From Pseudomonas sp. PDM04 (GTDB lineage: Bacteria > Pseudomonadota > Gammaproteobacteria > Pseudomonadales > Pseudomonadaceae), in NCBI RefSeq assembly GCF_014851765.1, contig NZ_JACVAI010000004.1, positions 496,001 through 560,000 on the forward strand: a stretch of 64,000 nt of DNA. Direction: 5' to 3'. Both the position numbers and the translations under genes were made by a program. A model generated the notes under the pieces. It saw only the letters and a program-made list of their open reading frames with translations, did not search any database and was not told where the DNA came from. Position 1 is the stretch's first letter; each line of letters opens with the position of its first letter. Of the stretch, positions 32,138-41,887 are shown piece after piece.

Positions 32138-33583
32138 ATGCTCGAAGTCATCAACGACTTCCTCTCAGGGAAAGTACTGATCGTGCTCATTGTCGGGCTC
32201 GGGAGTTACTTCACGATCCGCTCGCGTTTCGTTCAACTGCGTCACTTCTTCCACATGTTCGCGGTGTTCCGCGACAGCCTCAAAAGCAGCGCCGGCCAGC
32301 TCAGTTCGTTCCAGGCCCTGATGCTCAGCCTGGCCGGCCGAGTCGGTGCGGGCAACATCGCCGGGGTCGGCATCGCCGTGACCTTGGGTGGCCCTGGTGC
32401 AGTGTTCTGGATGTGGGTGACCGCGCTGGTCGGCATGTCCAGCAGCTTTTTCGAATGCGCCCTGGGCCAGCTCTACAAGCGCTGCGACTCCGAAGGCCAG
32501 TTCCGTGGCGGCCCGTCCTACTACATCGAGCACGGCCTGCAAAAACGCTGGCTGGGCATGATCATGGCGTTCCTGTTGCTGGTGACCTTCGGGTTTGCCT
32601 TCAACGGCCTGCAATCCCACGCCGTGACCCACTCGCTGAACAACGCCTTCGGCTTCGACACCACCTGGACCGGCCTGGCGCTGGCGGTGTTGCTGGGCCT
32701 GGTGTTCATTGGCGGGATCAAGCGCATCGCCAAGGTCGCCGACCTGCTGGTGCCGGTGAAAACCCTGGTGTACATCGGCGTGACCATCTACGTGATTGTG
32801 CTGCAATTCGACCACGTACCCGCCATGCTGATGACCATCGTCAAAAGCGCGTTCGGCCTGGATCAGGCCTTTGGTGGCCTGATCGGCAGCGCCATCGTCA
32901 TGGGCGTCAAGCGCGGCGTGTTCGCCAACGAAGCCGGTCTGGGCAGTGCGCCGAACGTGGCGGCCGTGGCGTCGGTCGAGCACCCGGTGGCACAAGGCGT
33001 GGTCCAGGCGTTCAGCGTGTTCCTCGACACCTTTGTGATCTGCACCTGCACCGCGCTGCTGATCCTGCTCTCGGGCTTCTACACCCCGGGCTTCGAAGGC
33101 GACGGCATTGCCCTGACCCAGAACTCGCTCGCTGCGGTCGTCGGCGACTGGGGCCGGATGTTCATCTCGGTCGCACTGGCCTTGTTCGTGTTCACTTCGA
33201 TCCTCTACAACTACTACCTGGGCGAGAGCAACCTGCGCTTCCTGATCGGTGAAAACCGCAAGGCGCTGATCGGCTACCGCACTCTGGTACTGGCGCTGAT
33301 CTTCTGGGGCGCCATCGAAAACCTCGGCACCGTGTTCGCGTTCGCCGACATCACCATGACCCTGCTGGCGTTCGTGAACCTGATTGCGCTGTTCCTGTTG
33401 TTCAAGGTCGGCATGCGCATCCTGCGCGACTACGATGACCAGCGTGCTGCCGGCATCAAGACGCCTGTGTTCGATTCGAGCAAGTTCGCGGACCTGGATC
33501 TCGACCTGAACGCATGGCCGGCGAATCCACCGGCGACCGCGCCGAAGGCCGAGCCGCAAGGCGTACCCGCAGCGCAACGCTGA
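32138..33583 (+). CDS. Sodium:alanine/glycine symporter (AGCS family)
   Basis: This 481-residue inner-membrane protein has about ten or eleven hydrophobic segments. The family core LSLAGRVGAGNIAGVGIAVTLGGPGAVFWMWVTALVGMSS near residue 65 and RGVFANEAGLGSAPNVAA near residue 265 form the Na+ and amino-acid sites. The usual substrate is alanine, glycine or serine with Na+. A proline- and alanine-rich tail at the end is probably cytoplasmic. GCGAGGAA precedes the ATG. It sits between aspA and ansA, consistent with amino-acid uptake. Confidence 0.94.
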   Translation: MLEVINDFLSGKVLIVLIVGLGSYFTIRSRFVQLRHFFHMFAVFRDSLKSSAGQLSSFQALMLSLAGRVGAGNIAGVGIAVTLGGPGAVFWMWVTALVGMSSSFFECALGQLYKRCDSEGQFRGGPSYYIEHGLQKRWLGMIMAFLLLVTFGFAFNGLQSHAVTHSLNNAFGFDTTWTGLALAVLLGLVFIGGIKRIAKVADLLVPVKTLVYIGVTIYVIVLQFDHVPAMLMTIVKSAFGLDQAFGGLIGSAIVMGVKRGVFANEAGLGSAPNVAAVASVEHPVAQGVVQAFSVFLDTFVICTCTALLILLSGFYTPGFEGDGIALTQNSLAAVVGDWGRMFISVALALFVFTSILYNYYLGESNLRFLIGENRKALIGYRTLVLALIFWGAIENLGTVFAFADITMTLLAFVNLIALFLLFKVGMRILRDYDDQRAAGIKTPVFDSSKFADLDLDLNAWPANPPATAPKAEPQGVPAAQR

Positions 33584-33609
33584 TCGGTTAAAGTGCAAAT
33601 CCCCCGGTA

Positions 33610-33662
33610 GCAGCGGCGGTGCGACGATTCGCGAGCAAGGCGAATCGGCGCACCGCCGCTGC
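33610..33662. repeat. Long GC-rich hairpin between symporter and ansA
   Basis: GCAGCGGCGGTGCG (33610-33623) and CGCACCGCCGCTGC (33649-33662) are a perfect 14-base inverted repeat; a second perfect stem GATTCG/CGAATC lies inside it after a 2-base mismatch. No T-run follows. It differs in sequence from the REP family seen elsewhere and may be another repeat family, a pause or a processing site. Confidence 0.65.
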
Positions 33663-33696
33663 CACAAAAGGACGTCATTGTTCACGGAGCAGCCCT

Positions 33697-34701
33697 ATGA
33701 ATTCCTCAACCTACCCTGCCGCCCAACACGTCATGGTGCTCTACACCGGTGGCACCATCGGCATGCAGGCCAGTGCCAACGGTCTGGCCCCGGCATCCGG
33801 TTTCGAAGCGCGGATGCGCGAGTACCTGCACGGCCAGCCTGGCCTGGTAGTGCCGCCGTGGCGTTTTCGCGAGATGTCGCCGCTGATCGACAGCGCCAAC
33901 ATGTCCCCGGCGTACTGGCAACAATTGCGCGAGGCCGTGGTCGACGCGGTGGACGTGCAGGGTTGTGACAGCGTGCTGATCCTGCACGGCACCGATACCC
34001 TGGCCTACAGCGCGGCGGCCATGAGTTTTCAGTTGCTCGGCTTGCAGGCCCGCGTCTGCTTTACCGGTTCGATGCTCCCGGCCGGCGTGCCTGACAGCGA
34101 TGCCTGGGAGAACCTCGGCGGCGCCCTGGTTGCTCTGGGCCAGGGCCTGGCGCCGGGCGTGCACCTGCATTTCCATGGTGAAATGCTCGACCCGACCCGT
34201 TGCGCGAAGGTGCGCAGTTTCGGTCGGCACCCGTTCAAGCGCCTGGAGCGTCAGGGCGGAGGCTCGAAGGCCGCTTCCCTGCCGGCCGCGCTGAACTACA
34301 ACCAGCCCAGACAGCTGGCAAAGGTCGCGGTATTGCCACTGTTTCCCGGCATTGGCGCCGAACAGCTCGATGGCGTACTGAACAGCGGCATCCAGGCCCT
34401 GGTGCTGGAATGCTACGGCAGCGGCACGGGGCCAAGTGACAACCCGGCGTTCCTCGCCGCGCTGGCGCGGGCGCGCGACAACGGTGTGGTGGTGGTCGCG
34501 GTCACACAGTGCCATGAAGGTGGCGTGGAACTGGACGTGTACGAGGCGGGCAGTCGGTTGCGCGGTGTCGGCGTGCTGTCCGGTGGCGGCATGACCCGCG
34601 AAGCGGCGTTCGGCAAGCTGCATGGGTTGCTGGGCGCCGGGCTGGATACTGCGCACGTTCGCCAACTCGTCGAACTCGACCTGTGCGGCGAATTGACCTG
34701 A
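33697..34701 (+). CDS. ansA: L-asparaginase (type I, cytosolic)
   Basis: Asparaginase hydrolyses asparagine to aspartate and ammonia. The 334-residue protein shows the two active-site threonine motifs: VLYTGGTIGMQ near residue 20 and LILHGTDTLAYSAAAM near residue 95. There is no signal peptide, so it is the cytosolic type. A C-terminal part with VVAVTQCHEGGVELDVYE binds the substrate across the dimer. ATG at 33697 follows GGAGC; the longer upstream frame runs through the hairpin. The product aspartate can be used by AspA, encoded two genes upstream. Confidence 0.93.
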   Translation: MNSSTYPAAQHVMVLYTGGTIGMQASANGLAPASGFEARMREYLHGQPGLVVPPWRFREMSPLIDSANMSPAYWQQLREAVVDAVDVQGCDSVLILHGTDTLAYSAAAMSFQLLGLQARVCFTGSMLPAGVPDSDAWENLGGALVALGQGLAPGVHLHFHGEMLDPTRCAKVRSFGRHPFKRLERQGGGSKAASLPAALNYNQPRQLAKVAVLPLFPGIGAEQLDGVLNSGIQALVLECYGSGTGPSDNPAFLAALARARDNGVVVVAVTQCHEGGVELDVYEAGSRLRGVGVLSGGGMTREAAFGKLHGLLGAGLDTAHVRQLVELDLCGELT

Positions 34702-34716
34702 TCCCACACAAAACCC

Positions 34717-34805
34717 GTGGGGGCGAGCCCGCTCGCGAAAGCGTTCTGGCATTCGGCAAACGGGTGGCCTGATTGGCCGCCTACGCGAGCCGGCTCGCCG
34801 CCACA
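34717..34805. repeat. Inverted REP pair between ansA and the AraC regulator
   Basis: GTGGGGGCGAGCCCGCTCGCGA (34717 onward) and CGCGAGCCGGCTCGCCGCCACA (to 34805) are diverged REP copies in opposite orientation separated by about 45 bases. Confidence 0.75.
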
Positions 34806-34866
34806 GGATCAGCGGTGGGCACATAATTTGCTCACTTTTCCAGCAAACCCAAGGCTGGAAGCCGCC

Positions 34867-35859
34867 ATGCTCCACTCCCACCTCACCACCCTCAACGCGG
34901 TCTCCCTGGTGCTCAACGCCTTCAAGGCCGACGGCTTGTCCAGCGAGGCGCTGCTGGCCGGCAGTGGCATCAGCACCGCCGACCTGAGCCGGGCCGACAC
35001 GCGCATCACCACCAACCAGGAGATGCAGGTGTGTGCCAATGCGGTGGCGCTCAAGCGCGACATTGGCCTGGAACTGGGCCGGCGGATGCACGTTTCGTCC
35101 TACGGCATGCTCGGTTATGCGCTGCTCACCAGTGCCACCTTCGGTGACGCTTTGCGCCTGGCGATGCGCTATCCGGCGCTATTGGGAACAGTTTTCGAGC
35201 TGCGCCTGGAGGAAGACGACGAGTATGTCTGGTTCGCCGCCGCCGACTACCGCGAAAGCCCGGCCATGGCCGTGTTCAATGCCGAATTCTGCCTGGTGTC
35301 GTTGAAAGTCATCTGCGACGACCTGCTCGGTCACCCGCTGCCGCTGCGGGTCGCGCGCTTCGAACATGCCGCGCCCGACTATCGGGCGACCTACGCCGAT
35401 CACTTCGAGTGCCCGCTGAGCTTCGGCGCCCACGACAATGCCTTCGCCTTCGACAAGCGCTGGCTTGACCAACCCTTGCCGCTGGCCGACGTCATCACCC
35501 ATCAGGCCATGGCCGAACGTTGCCGCAAGCAGAATACCGAGTTCACCGGACGCCAGGCGTGGCTGGGGCGGATTCGCCAACTGCTCAGCGCGCAGCTGAA
35601 TGCGGCACCCGGCCTCGACGGCCTGGCCGAACAGATGAAATGCTCCACCCGAACCTTGCGCCGGCATCTCAAGGACATGGGTTGCAGCTATCAGGAACTG
35701 CTCGACGAATTGCGTTTCGAACAAGCCAAGCAAATGCTCTGCGAGGATCAGATGCCGATCTATCGGATCGCCGAGGCGCTGGGTTTCAGCGAGACCGCGA
35801 GTTTTCGTCACGCCTTCGTGCGCTGGAGCGGGGTGGCGCCGAGTCAGTTTCGGCCCTGA
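34867..35859 (+). CDS. AraC-family regulator with arabinose-binding-like N-terminal domain
   Basis: The 330-residue regulator has an N-terminal Arabinose_bd (PF12625-like) domain at about residues 15-200, with RMHVSSYGMLGYALLTSATFGDALRLAMRY, and a C-terminal AraC DNA-binding domain with two helix-turn-helix units: LAEQMKCSTRTLRRHLKDMG and IAEALGFSETASFRHAFVRWSGVAPSQFR. ATG at 34867 is chosen because the upstream part of the frame is REP sequence. The next gene, an acetylpolyamine amidohydrolase, is a possible target. Confidence 0.92.
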   Translation: MLHSHLTTLNAVSLVLNAFKADGLSSEALLAGSGISTADLSRADTRITTNQEMQVCANAVALKRDIGLELGRRMHVSSYGMLGYALLTSATFGDALRLAMRYPALLGTVFELRLEEDDEYVWFAAADYRESPAMAVFNAEFCLVSLKVICDDLLGHPLPLRVARFEHAAPDYRATYADHFECPLSFGAHDNAFAFDKRWLDQPLPLADVITHQAMAERCRKQNTEFTGRQAWLGRIRQLLSAQLNAAPGLDGLAEQMKCSTRTLRRHLKDMGCSYQELLDELRFEQAKQMLCEDQMPIYRIAEALGFSETASFRHAFVRWSGVAPSQFRP

Positions 35860-35883
35860 AGGATCGATTGCCTGAGATGCCGT

Positions 35884-35950
35884 CATCGCGAGCAGGCTCG
35901 CTCCCACAGGGGCGGCGCGGTCATTGTGGGAGCGAGCCTGCTCGCGATAG
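35884..35950. repeat. Inverted REP pair after the AraC gene
   Basis: A minus copy (CATCGCGAGCAGGCTCGCTC, 35884 onward) and a plus copy (to 35950) are nearly perfect reverse complements about 12 bases apart, giving one long stem. Confidence 0.85.
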
Positions 35951-36095
35951 TGGCCTAAAGAACGCCGAGGGAAGGGGCGAATTTCGGTCAACTATTTTGG
36001 CCACATCAATCCCCTTTTGGCCTTTCCTGCCGTTTTCCAAAACCGCCGGCACCGCAAGACTGTGTTCAACCGAATCAGCCTGCGGAGAACAAGAA

Positions 36096-37133
36096 ATGCT
36101 GACGATCTATTCGGATGATCATCACCTGCACCACGGCCGTTGCGAATTGATCGACGGGCAACTCAAGCCCTGCTTCGAAATGCCCTCGCGCGCCGACCAC
36201 GTTCTGCAACGGGTCAGGAACCAGAACCTTGGCGCCGTCGAAGCCCCCAAGGACTTCGGGCTCGAACCGATTGCCCGCGTCCACAGCCGCGAGTACCTCG
36301 ATTTCTTCAAAGGCGCCTGGGCACGCTGGACCGAGTTCAACACCGACGGCGACTTGCTGCCCTACACCTGGCCGGCCCGCACCCTGCGCGCGATCAAGCC
36401 CAAAAGCCTGCACGGCGAGCTCGGCTACTACAGCTTCGACGGTGGCGCCCCGATCACCGCCGGTACCTGGCAAGCCGCGTACAGCGCAGCACAAGTGGCA
36501 CTGACTGCACAGGCACACATCCAGGGCGGCGCTCATAGTGCCTTCGCCCTGTGCCGCCCGCCGGGACATCACGCCGCCAGCGATGTGATGGGCGGTTATT
36601 GCTACCTCAACAACGCCGCCATCGCGGCCCAGGCGTTCCTCGATCAGGGCCGCCGGAAGGTTGCAATCCTCGACGTCGACTATCACCACGGCAACGGCAC
36701 GCAATCGATTTTCTATGAGCGCAACGACGTGCTCTTCACCTCGATCCACGGCCATCCGGAAGCCGAATTTCCGTTTTTCCTGGGCTTTGACGATGAGCTG
36801 GGCGACGGCGCGGGCGAAGGCTTCAACTTCAACTATCCATTGCCCGCCGGCAGCGGCTGGGACACCTGGAGCGCCGCACTGGAGCAGGCCTGCAAGGAGA
36901 TCGAGCGCTACGGCGCCGACGTCATCGTCGTTTCCCTGGGGGTCGATACGTTCAAGGACGATCCGATCTCGCAATTCAAACTCGACAGCCCGGATTACCT
37001 GGCCATGGGCGAGCGCATCGCCGGCCTCGGCAAGCCCACCTTGTTCGTGATGGAAGGCGGTTATGCGGTCGAGGAAATTGGCATCAATGCCGTAAACGTG
37101 CTCGAAGGCTTCGAACGCGCTCGGGGGCAGTAA
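36096..37133 (+). CDS. Acetylpolyamine amidohydrolase (histone deacetylase family)
   Basis: The 345-residue enzyme belongs to the class II HDAC-like amidohydrolases that remove acetyl groups from putrescine, cadaverine or similar polyamines. Seen motifs: CRPPGHHAASDVMGGYCYLNN with the catalytic histidine pair, VAILDVDYHHGNGTQSIFYE with zinc ligands Asp and His, VVSLGVDTFKDDPI with the last Asp ligand, and MEGGYAVEEIG with the catalytic glycine/tyrosine region. ATG at 36096 follows GGAGAACAAGAA. Substrate preference cannot be read from sequence. A good terminator follows. Confidence 0.93.
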   Translation: MLTIYSDDHHLHHGRCELIDGQLKPCFEMPSRADHVLQRVRNQNLGAVEAPKDFGLEPIARVHSREYLDFFKGAWARWTEFNTDGDLLPYTWPARTLRAIKPKSLHGELGYYSFDGGAPITAGTWQAAYSAAQVALTAQAHIQGGAHSAFALCRPPGHHAASDVMGGYCYLNNAAIAAQAFLDQGRRKVAILDVDYHHGNGTQSIFYERNDVLFTSIHGHPEAEFPFFLGFDDELGDGAGEGFNFNYPLPAGSGWDTWSAALEQACKEIERYGADVIVVSLGVDTFKDDPISQFKLDSPDYLAMGERIAGLGKPTLFVMEGGYAVEEIGINAVNVLEGFERARGQ

Positions 37134-37174
37134 CCCGCTGCACCAGCCCCCACGTTCGTACCACGCGAAAACCG

Positions 37175-37203
37175 AAGACCCGCCCAGCCGCGGGTCTTTT
37201 TTT
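37175..37203 (+). terminator. Terminator after the amidohydrolase gene
   Basis: AAGACCCGC and GCGGGTCTT form a 9-base stem around a 6-base loop, followed by T-rich sequence to 37203. Confidence 0.9.
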
Positions 37204-37306
37204 GCCTGCAATATTTATCTACCGCCAGGCAGCGGTGACGGCCCGATAACGTCTCCCGACCCAGCGCTGTGCCCTCTACAGCCGCTCGCACATTCAGGAG
37301 ACCAGC

Positions 37307-40300
37307 ATGTCCGAAACCACCTTCCAGAAAGAACTGGATTTACTGACCGAACTGGTCACCGGCCCTTCGATCAGTGAAGTCGCGGCTAATGTCCTGCGGC
37401 CCGCGCTGGCCGCGTTGTACCCGCAGCTCAAGATCAACCCGACGCTCGCCACCGTGGTCACCCCGACTTGGGTGATTACCGAAGACCGCGTGATCCCCGG
37501 GAGAAATCAGTTCGAGACCCTGACCAACGTTCTGGTACGCGTCGGGTATTCGCAGTCGAACGTGAACTACATCGATGGCGAACACTTTCTGACCCTGCAC
37601 CCGGGCGACGAGCCGATGGTGAAGCTGGCGGTGAAAATCGATGCGATCGGCCACTTGATCAATTCACTTTCACCCCTGCTCTTCAACGCCTATCAACAGC
37701 AACAGCTCGATTACTGGAACCATGAGACCGGGCCCTCGACCCCGCGCTGGCATCAGCTCTCGCGGTCCCTGCAAGACATCTGGAACCTTGATCCGGCACT
37801 GACTTGGAGTGACGACGAAAAAGCCATCGCCCAGGCGGTGTTCAGCCAGCCGGATCGCGCCACCCGACGCGCCGGGGACAAATACCGGATCAAGGCCTGT
37901 CTGATCGATGTCGACGTCGTCGAAGACGGGGTGAGCAATCACTGGCGGATGATGGACCTCGCGGTGCTCGTAGGCACACTCGGCGAGCGTACCTTTGTGC
38001 TGACGCACTCCATCATCCAGGGCTTCGAACGGTATGACTCCATTGACGTGTTGGCTGAAAAACTGCAGTGCGGAGCCGATCTGCAATGGCGCCTGTATGA
38101 ACCCGACGGCCATTTTTTCCACCACCAGGCCTGTGCCCTGATTGCACTGGAGATCGAAGCCATCGGTGGCTTGAATCAGGCTCAAGGCAAGTCATCGCCC
38201 AGCCTTTCGTTCGGCAAGCCTGCCCATCCCAGAAACTTCAAGGCCTCGCACGAAGCACCGTCGTCGCATTTCAGCAAGGTCCAGACCTTGTTGCCCAACT
38301 GGCTCAAAGAAGGCTCACCGGCGGACCTCACTCGCTACAGTCGGCACTTGATGGACCTCGCCAGTCTGCGTGAACAGGACGCCGGCAAAACCTTCCTCGA
38401 CGGTGTGCCATCGCTGCGCGAGTTCACCTTGCAAAGCCTGCGCAAACAGATGCTCAAGGATCACCCCACCGCCACGGCCCTGAAACTCGAGGATATCGAA
38501 CTGAGCATCACCAGTCTGGTCATCTACGGGACCTTCATCGTGCCCGGACAAACCCAGACCCTCACCCTGTCGCTGGTTGACCTGGCGCTGCAAAACCTGA
38601 TCGGCCTGCCGACCGGCAACCGCGCGGTACGATTGACCCATGGTGAGGCGGCGCCGGACTGGATGACCCCCGCGTACCTGGAACAACTGGTGACCCAGGT
38701 GAACATCGGCGAGACCTACCCGGCGCTGATCAAACTCAAGTTGCTCAGTGACGCGCAGGAAACCGAACGCCGGCAAAACCTGTACAGCCGTCATCTGCGC
38801 ATCCAGTTGCCGCTGCAAGCGCTGCAATACAAGCTCCGTAACCAGGCGGGCATCGACGAGCGTGGCTATCAGTATGTGCTCGCGGTCATGCAGGAAAACC
38901 CGGCGAACCGCTATGTCGACGGGCTGGAGATCGTCATTCGCCCGCTGGCGTTCGTCCACGGCGAAAACACCCAAAGCACGGCGGATAAAGTGGCCAACAT
39001 ATTCGTGATCGGGCCGCGACTCGCGACGAAAGGTCCCTGCCTGCTCTATCGACCGCTGCTCGACCACCCGTTGCTGCAATACCCGGGGGAGGCGAATCTG
39101 CTGTATGCGATCAAGCACAGCAAGACGCTGCGCCAATCGGTCCTGGCGTGGCTGCCGGACGGCGTGCGCTTCAACTATTCCCAATACGCCTTCCCCGGCG
39201 AATTGCCGTCCGTCTGGACCATCGGCCAGTGGCTGGTGGAGCCCACGTCGCTGCAGGGCAGGATGGCCAACGTGGCGTTCAGCGCGACCGCGCTGGAAAG
39301 TGAACCCCTTGCCGCACTGTTCAAGGCGAACGCCGACGCGATGATCACCCTGGCTGAACGCCAATCGGTGTCGAACGCCGAAGCCCGCTGGGCAACGCTC
39401 AAGCAAGGCGCGTGGATGCTGTTCAACATCGCCTTGCCGTTTCTCGGGCGTACCGTGGGCACCGCCGCCTGGATCTGGCAAATCATGGACGACCTGCAGC
39501 AGGCCACCGACGCCAGGGAAAATGACGACACGGAGGGCGCCTGGTCGGCCATGACCGACTTGCTGCTGACCCTCGGCATGGTGATCGCCCATCAAGCCGC
39601 CAGCGAGAAACCCTCCGCACGAACCGCCGAAGAGCATCCGGCCCTGCGCCCGGAGCCCCCGGCCTTACCCCGTCCGAAATCCAGCGTGACCCGCCTGCCC
39701 GACTGGCATTCGAGCCAGCCGCCGGCTGCGCATGAGTCCACGCTGCACAGCCTCGGCGCATTACCTGCCAAAAGCGTGGGGACATTGCTCGACGCGCTGA
39801 GCATCAGCGAGCCGGTTGGCCTGAAGGCGCCATCGCTCGACGCCGGCCCCCGGCAATACCTGCGGGGCCTCGGCAGCCAGTGGTACGCGAAAGTCGGTGA
39901 GCGCTGGTTCGAAGTCATGCTCAATGACAACGAGGATGTACAGATCGTCGACTCGCGCAAAACACCGGCGATCAAAGGGCCGCTGCTGGTGCACTCGGCC
40001 AGGGGGGAATGGTTCGTTGACCTGCGACTGCGTTTGCGCGGTGGCGGTCGCCGGCAGGCGCTCGTGCGCCAGAACCAGCAGCGCAAGGCAGAGTTGAGAC
40101 AGAAGCTCGAAGCGTTCGATGGGCGAAAGCAGGCGCTGGAAGAGGAACTCGAGCGTGCAGAAAAAGCCGCCACGGACGATGACTACCAGGCCCTGATCGA
40201 CACCCTGGATTCACATCTGGCGGCTTACAACACCTACATCGAACAACTCAAGGCGTTCAACGCCCTCGAGCCCATTCCGAATTATCGCCCGGTCCTGGTC

Positions 40301-41875
40301 AGTTGCCTGGACCTGCAGCTGGCGCTGACCCGCAAGTGGTTTGCCCGGCAGGATCGCGCATTCAGCCAGCGCATGCGCCAATCCCTTGCACTGCTGGACA
40401 ACGAAACGGTCGAGAGCACCCAAACGCCGCGCCAGACGCATCAATCGACCAGCGACATGACGCAGCAATTCATCGACCGGATCGAATTCGCCCAGGCCCG
40501 GATCGATGAACTGACCCGACTGGGCAAGGACGCCAGCGAAATTGGCCGGGATTACGCGACGCACCTGCCGCGCTTCAACCTGCAGGACCTGAAGCTGTTC
40601 CAGATCAGCATTGCCCAGGAGCTTTGCCTCAACGACGGCGCGGCGGTGGACCTCGCGCCTGCCCGCCAGGCCATGGAGCAACTGGTCGATGACGCCGGTC
40701 TCACCATCCAGTCGTCTCTGGACCTTGCCGCCGACGGCGAAGCACTGGAGCTGCTGGACCGCATCGACGGTTTCAACGACCTGGTGGAGCAATTCGCCAA
40801 CCTCGACCAGCGAATTGCCGACCTGGGACAGGAATTCCCGGAACAGTTGCTGAGCGCGCCACTGGCGCTCATGCGCGAACGAATCAAGGCGTTCAACGAA
40901 CCCGCCAAGGCGCAACTCGCCGCCTTGTTGCAGGAGCGCAGATTGCTTGAACCGACGCCCGGGCCATCCCGGCCTGCGACGCCACGCCAGCGCATCATCA
41001 AGACCCGCTTCAAAGGCACCGTGTTCGGCACCCCGCGCGCGCGAGCGGCGGGCGAGGACCTGGACCTGTTTGACGTGACGTCGCCGCTGACGGGCAAGGT
41101 CATCGCGACGTTCCACGAGAAATCGCCCGGCAACTGGCTGGAGCATGTTGCCCCACGGCCCTCGCCAACGACCCGCCCCCCCCTGGAAATCAGCATTCAG
41201 CAAGGCCAGGCGCTGCTCGACCAGCTGCCAGCGTTTACCCGTCGAACCGAAAGCCACGCCAACCAGGCCGGACGCATTCCCGTGGAAATCGAGGAACTGT
41301 TCAATCAACAGGCACGGCGGATGACCGAAGCGGCCGATATCATCGAACAGGCGCTGACCGACCTGAACGCCACGGACGGCGGCCCGGTGTCGGCCGTCAA
41401 TCTGGCCAGGCAGCTCAACGACGGGGCAACCGCCCTTCATGAACAGGGACGCCTTGCCCGAATCAACATGATCAAACGACAACCCCCGACCGCGGCCAGG
41501 GTGCAATGGCTGCATGCTCAGGGCCTGGTCGAAATTGTCAGGATCCCTGGCCGGCAGCGGCTCAAGGGGATTAAAAAGGACTTTCTCGAGGAGTACGAAA
41601 TTCGCGTGCGAGACACCGCGACCAAGCCCGGGCCCAGCAAAGGCGCGGCCCTCTGGTACGCGCACTTTCATTATCCGAAGATCGACACCCCGGTGGACGG
41701 CTACACGGCAGCCCACCTGAAAACCGCCGTGCAACGCAAGTTGGGCGGAGGGTTTGACCTGCGAAAGGCCTCGTCGAACAACGAGATCATCGAGATCTAT
41801 CGCAGCGAAATCAGCCCGCCATTGGCCCGGTCGCTGTTCCTGCCTGCGCCCAAGCCTTCCACGTCGAAAAGTTGA
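37307..41875 (+). CDS. Large dermonecrotic-toxin-like protein (DUF6543 type)
   Basis: This 1522-residue protein is the largest gene product in the window. The N-terminal 300 residues match the Pseudomonas DUF6543/dermonecrotic-toxin family as I know it: FLTLHPGDEPMVKLAVKIDA, QLDYWNHETGPSTPRWHQLS and IKACLIDVDVVEDGV. Hydrophobic stretches at about 703-729 (WMLFNIALPFLGRTVGTAAW) and 748-765 could insert into a membrane. A charged coiled coil lies at about 920-990, and the C-terminal 150 residues include LWYAHFHYPKID and AAHLKTAVQRKLGG, also usual for the family. No signal peptide and no recognised catalytic domain is present. It stands alone between a terminator and a convergent regulator. Toxin or effector function is inferred from family naming only. 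Confidence 0.75.
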   Translation: MSETTFQKELDLLTELVTGPSISEVAANVLRPALAALYPQLKINPTLATVVTPTWVITEDRVIPGRNQFETLTNVLVRVGYSQSNVNYIDGEHFLTLHPGDEPMVKLAVKIDAIGHLINSLSPLLFNAYQQQQLDYWNHETGPSTPRWHQLSRSLQDIWNLDPALTWSDDEKAIAQAVFSQPDRATRRAGDKYRIKACLIDVDVVEDGVSNHWRMMDLAVLVGTLGERTFVLTHSIIQGFERYDSIDVLAEKLQCGADLQWRLYEPDGHFFHHQACALIALEIEAIGGLNQAQGKSSPSLSFGKPAHPRNFKASHEAPSSHFSKVQTLLPNWLKEGSPADLTRYSRHLMDLASLREQDAGKTFLDGVPSLREFTLQSLRKQMLKDHPTATALKLEDIELSITSLVIYGTFIVPGQTQTLTLSLVDLALQNLIGLPTGNRAVRLTHGEAAPDWMTPAYLEQLVTQVNIGETYPALIKLKLLSDAQETERRQNLYSRHLRIQLPLQALQYKLRNQAGIDERGYQYVLAVMQENPANRYVDGLEIVIRPLAFVHGENTQSTADKVANIFVIGPRLATKGPCLLYRPLLDHPLLQYPGEANLLYAIKHSKTLRQSVLAWLPDGVRFNYSQYAFPGELPSVWTIGQWLVEPTSLQGRMANVAFSATALESEPLAALFKANADAMITLAERQSVSNAEARWATLKQGAWMLFNIALPFLGRTVGTAAWIWQIMDDLQQATDARENDDTEGAWSAMTDLLLTLGMVIAHQAASEKPSARTAEEHPALRPEPPALPRPKSSVTRLPDWHSSQPPAAHESTLHSLGALPAKSVGTLLDALSISEPVGLKAPSLDAGPRQYLRGLGSQWYAKVGERWFEVMLNDNEDVQIVDSRKTPAIKGPLLVHSARGEWFVDLRLRLRGGGRRQALVRQNQQRKAELRQKLEAFDGRKQALEEELERAEKAATDDDYQALIDTLDSHLAAYNTYIEQLKAFNALEPIPNYRPVLVSCLDLQLALTRKWFARQDRAFSQRMRQSLALLDNETVESTQTPRQTHQSTSDMTQQFIDRIEFAQARIDELTRLGKDASEIGRDYATHLPRFNLQDLKLFQISIAQELCLNDGAAVDLAPARQAMEQLVDDAGLTIQSSLDLAADGEALELLDRIDGFNDLVEQFANLDQRIADLGQEFPEQLLSAPLALMRERIKAFNEPAKAQLAALLQERRLLEPTPGPSRPATPRQRIIKTRFKGTVFGTPRARAAGEDLDLFDVTSPLTGKVIATFHEKSPGNWLEHVAPRPSPTTRPPLEISIQQGQALLDQLPAFTRRTESHANQAGRIPVEIEELFNQQARRMTEAADIIEQALTDLNATDGGPVSAVNLARQLNDGATALHEQGRLARINMIKRQPPTAARVQWLHAQGLVEIVRIPGRQRLKGIKKDFLEEYEIRVRDTATKPGPSKGAALWYAHFHYPKIDTPVDGYTAAHLKTAVQRKLGGGFDLRKASSNNEIIEIYRSEISPPLARSLFLPAPKPSTSKS

Positions 41876-41887
41876 ACGGCCCGGGCA

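Noticed and set aside
40211..41734. Minus-strand open frame of 507 codons inside the large toxin-like gene
   Set aside because: No domain or start signal is seen, and the plus-strand frame contains family motifs across the same region.
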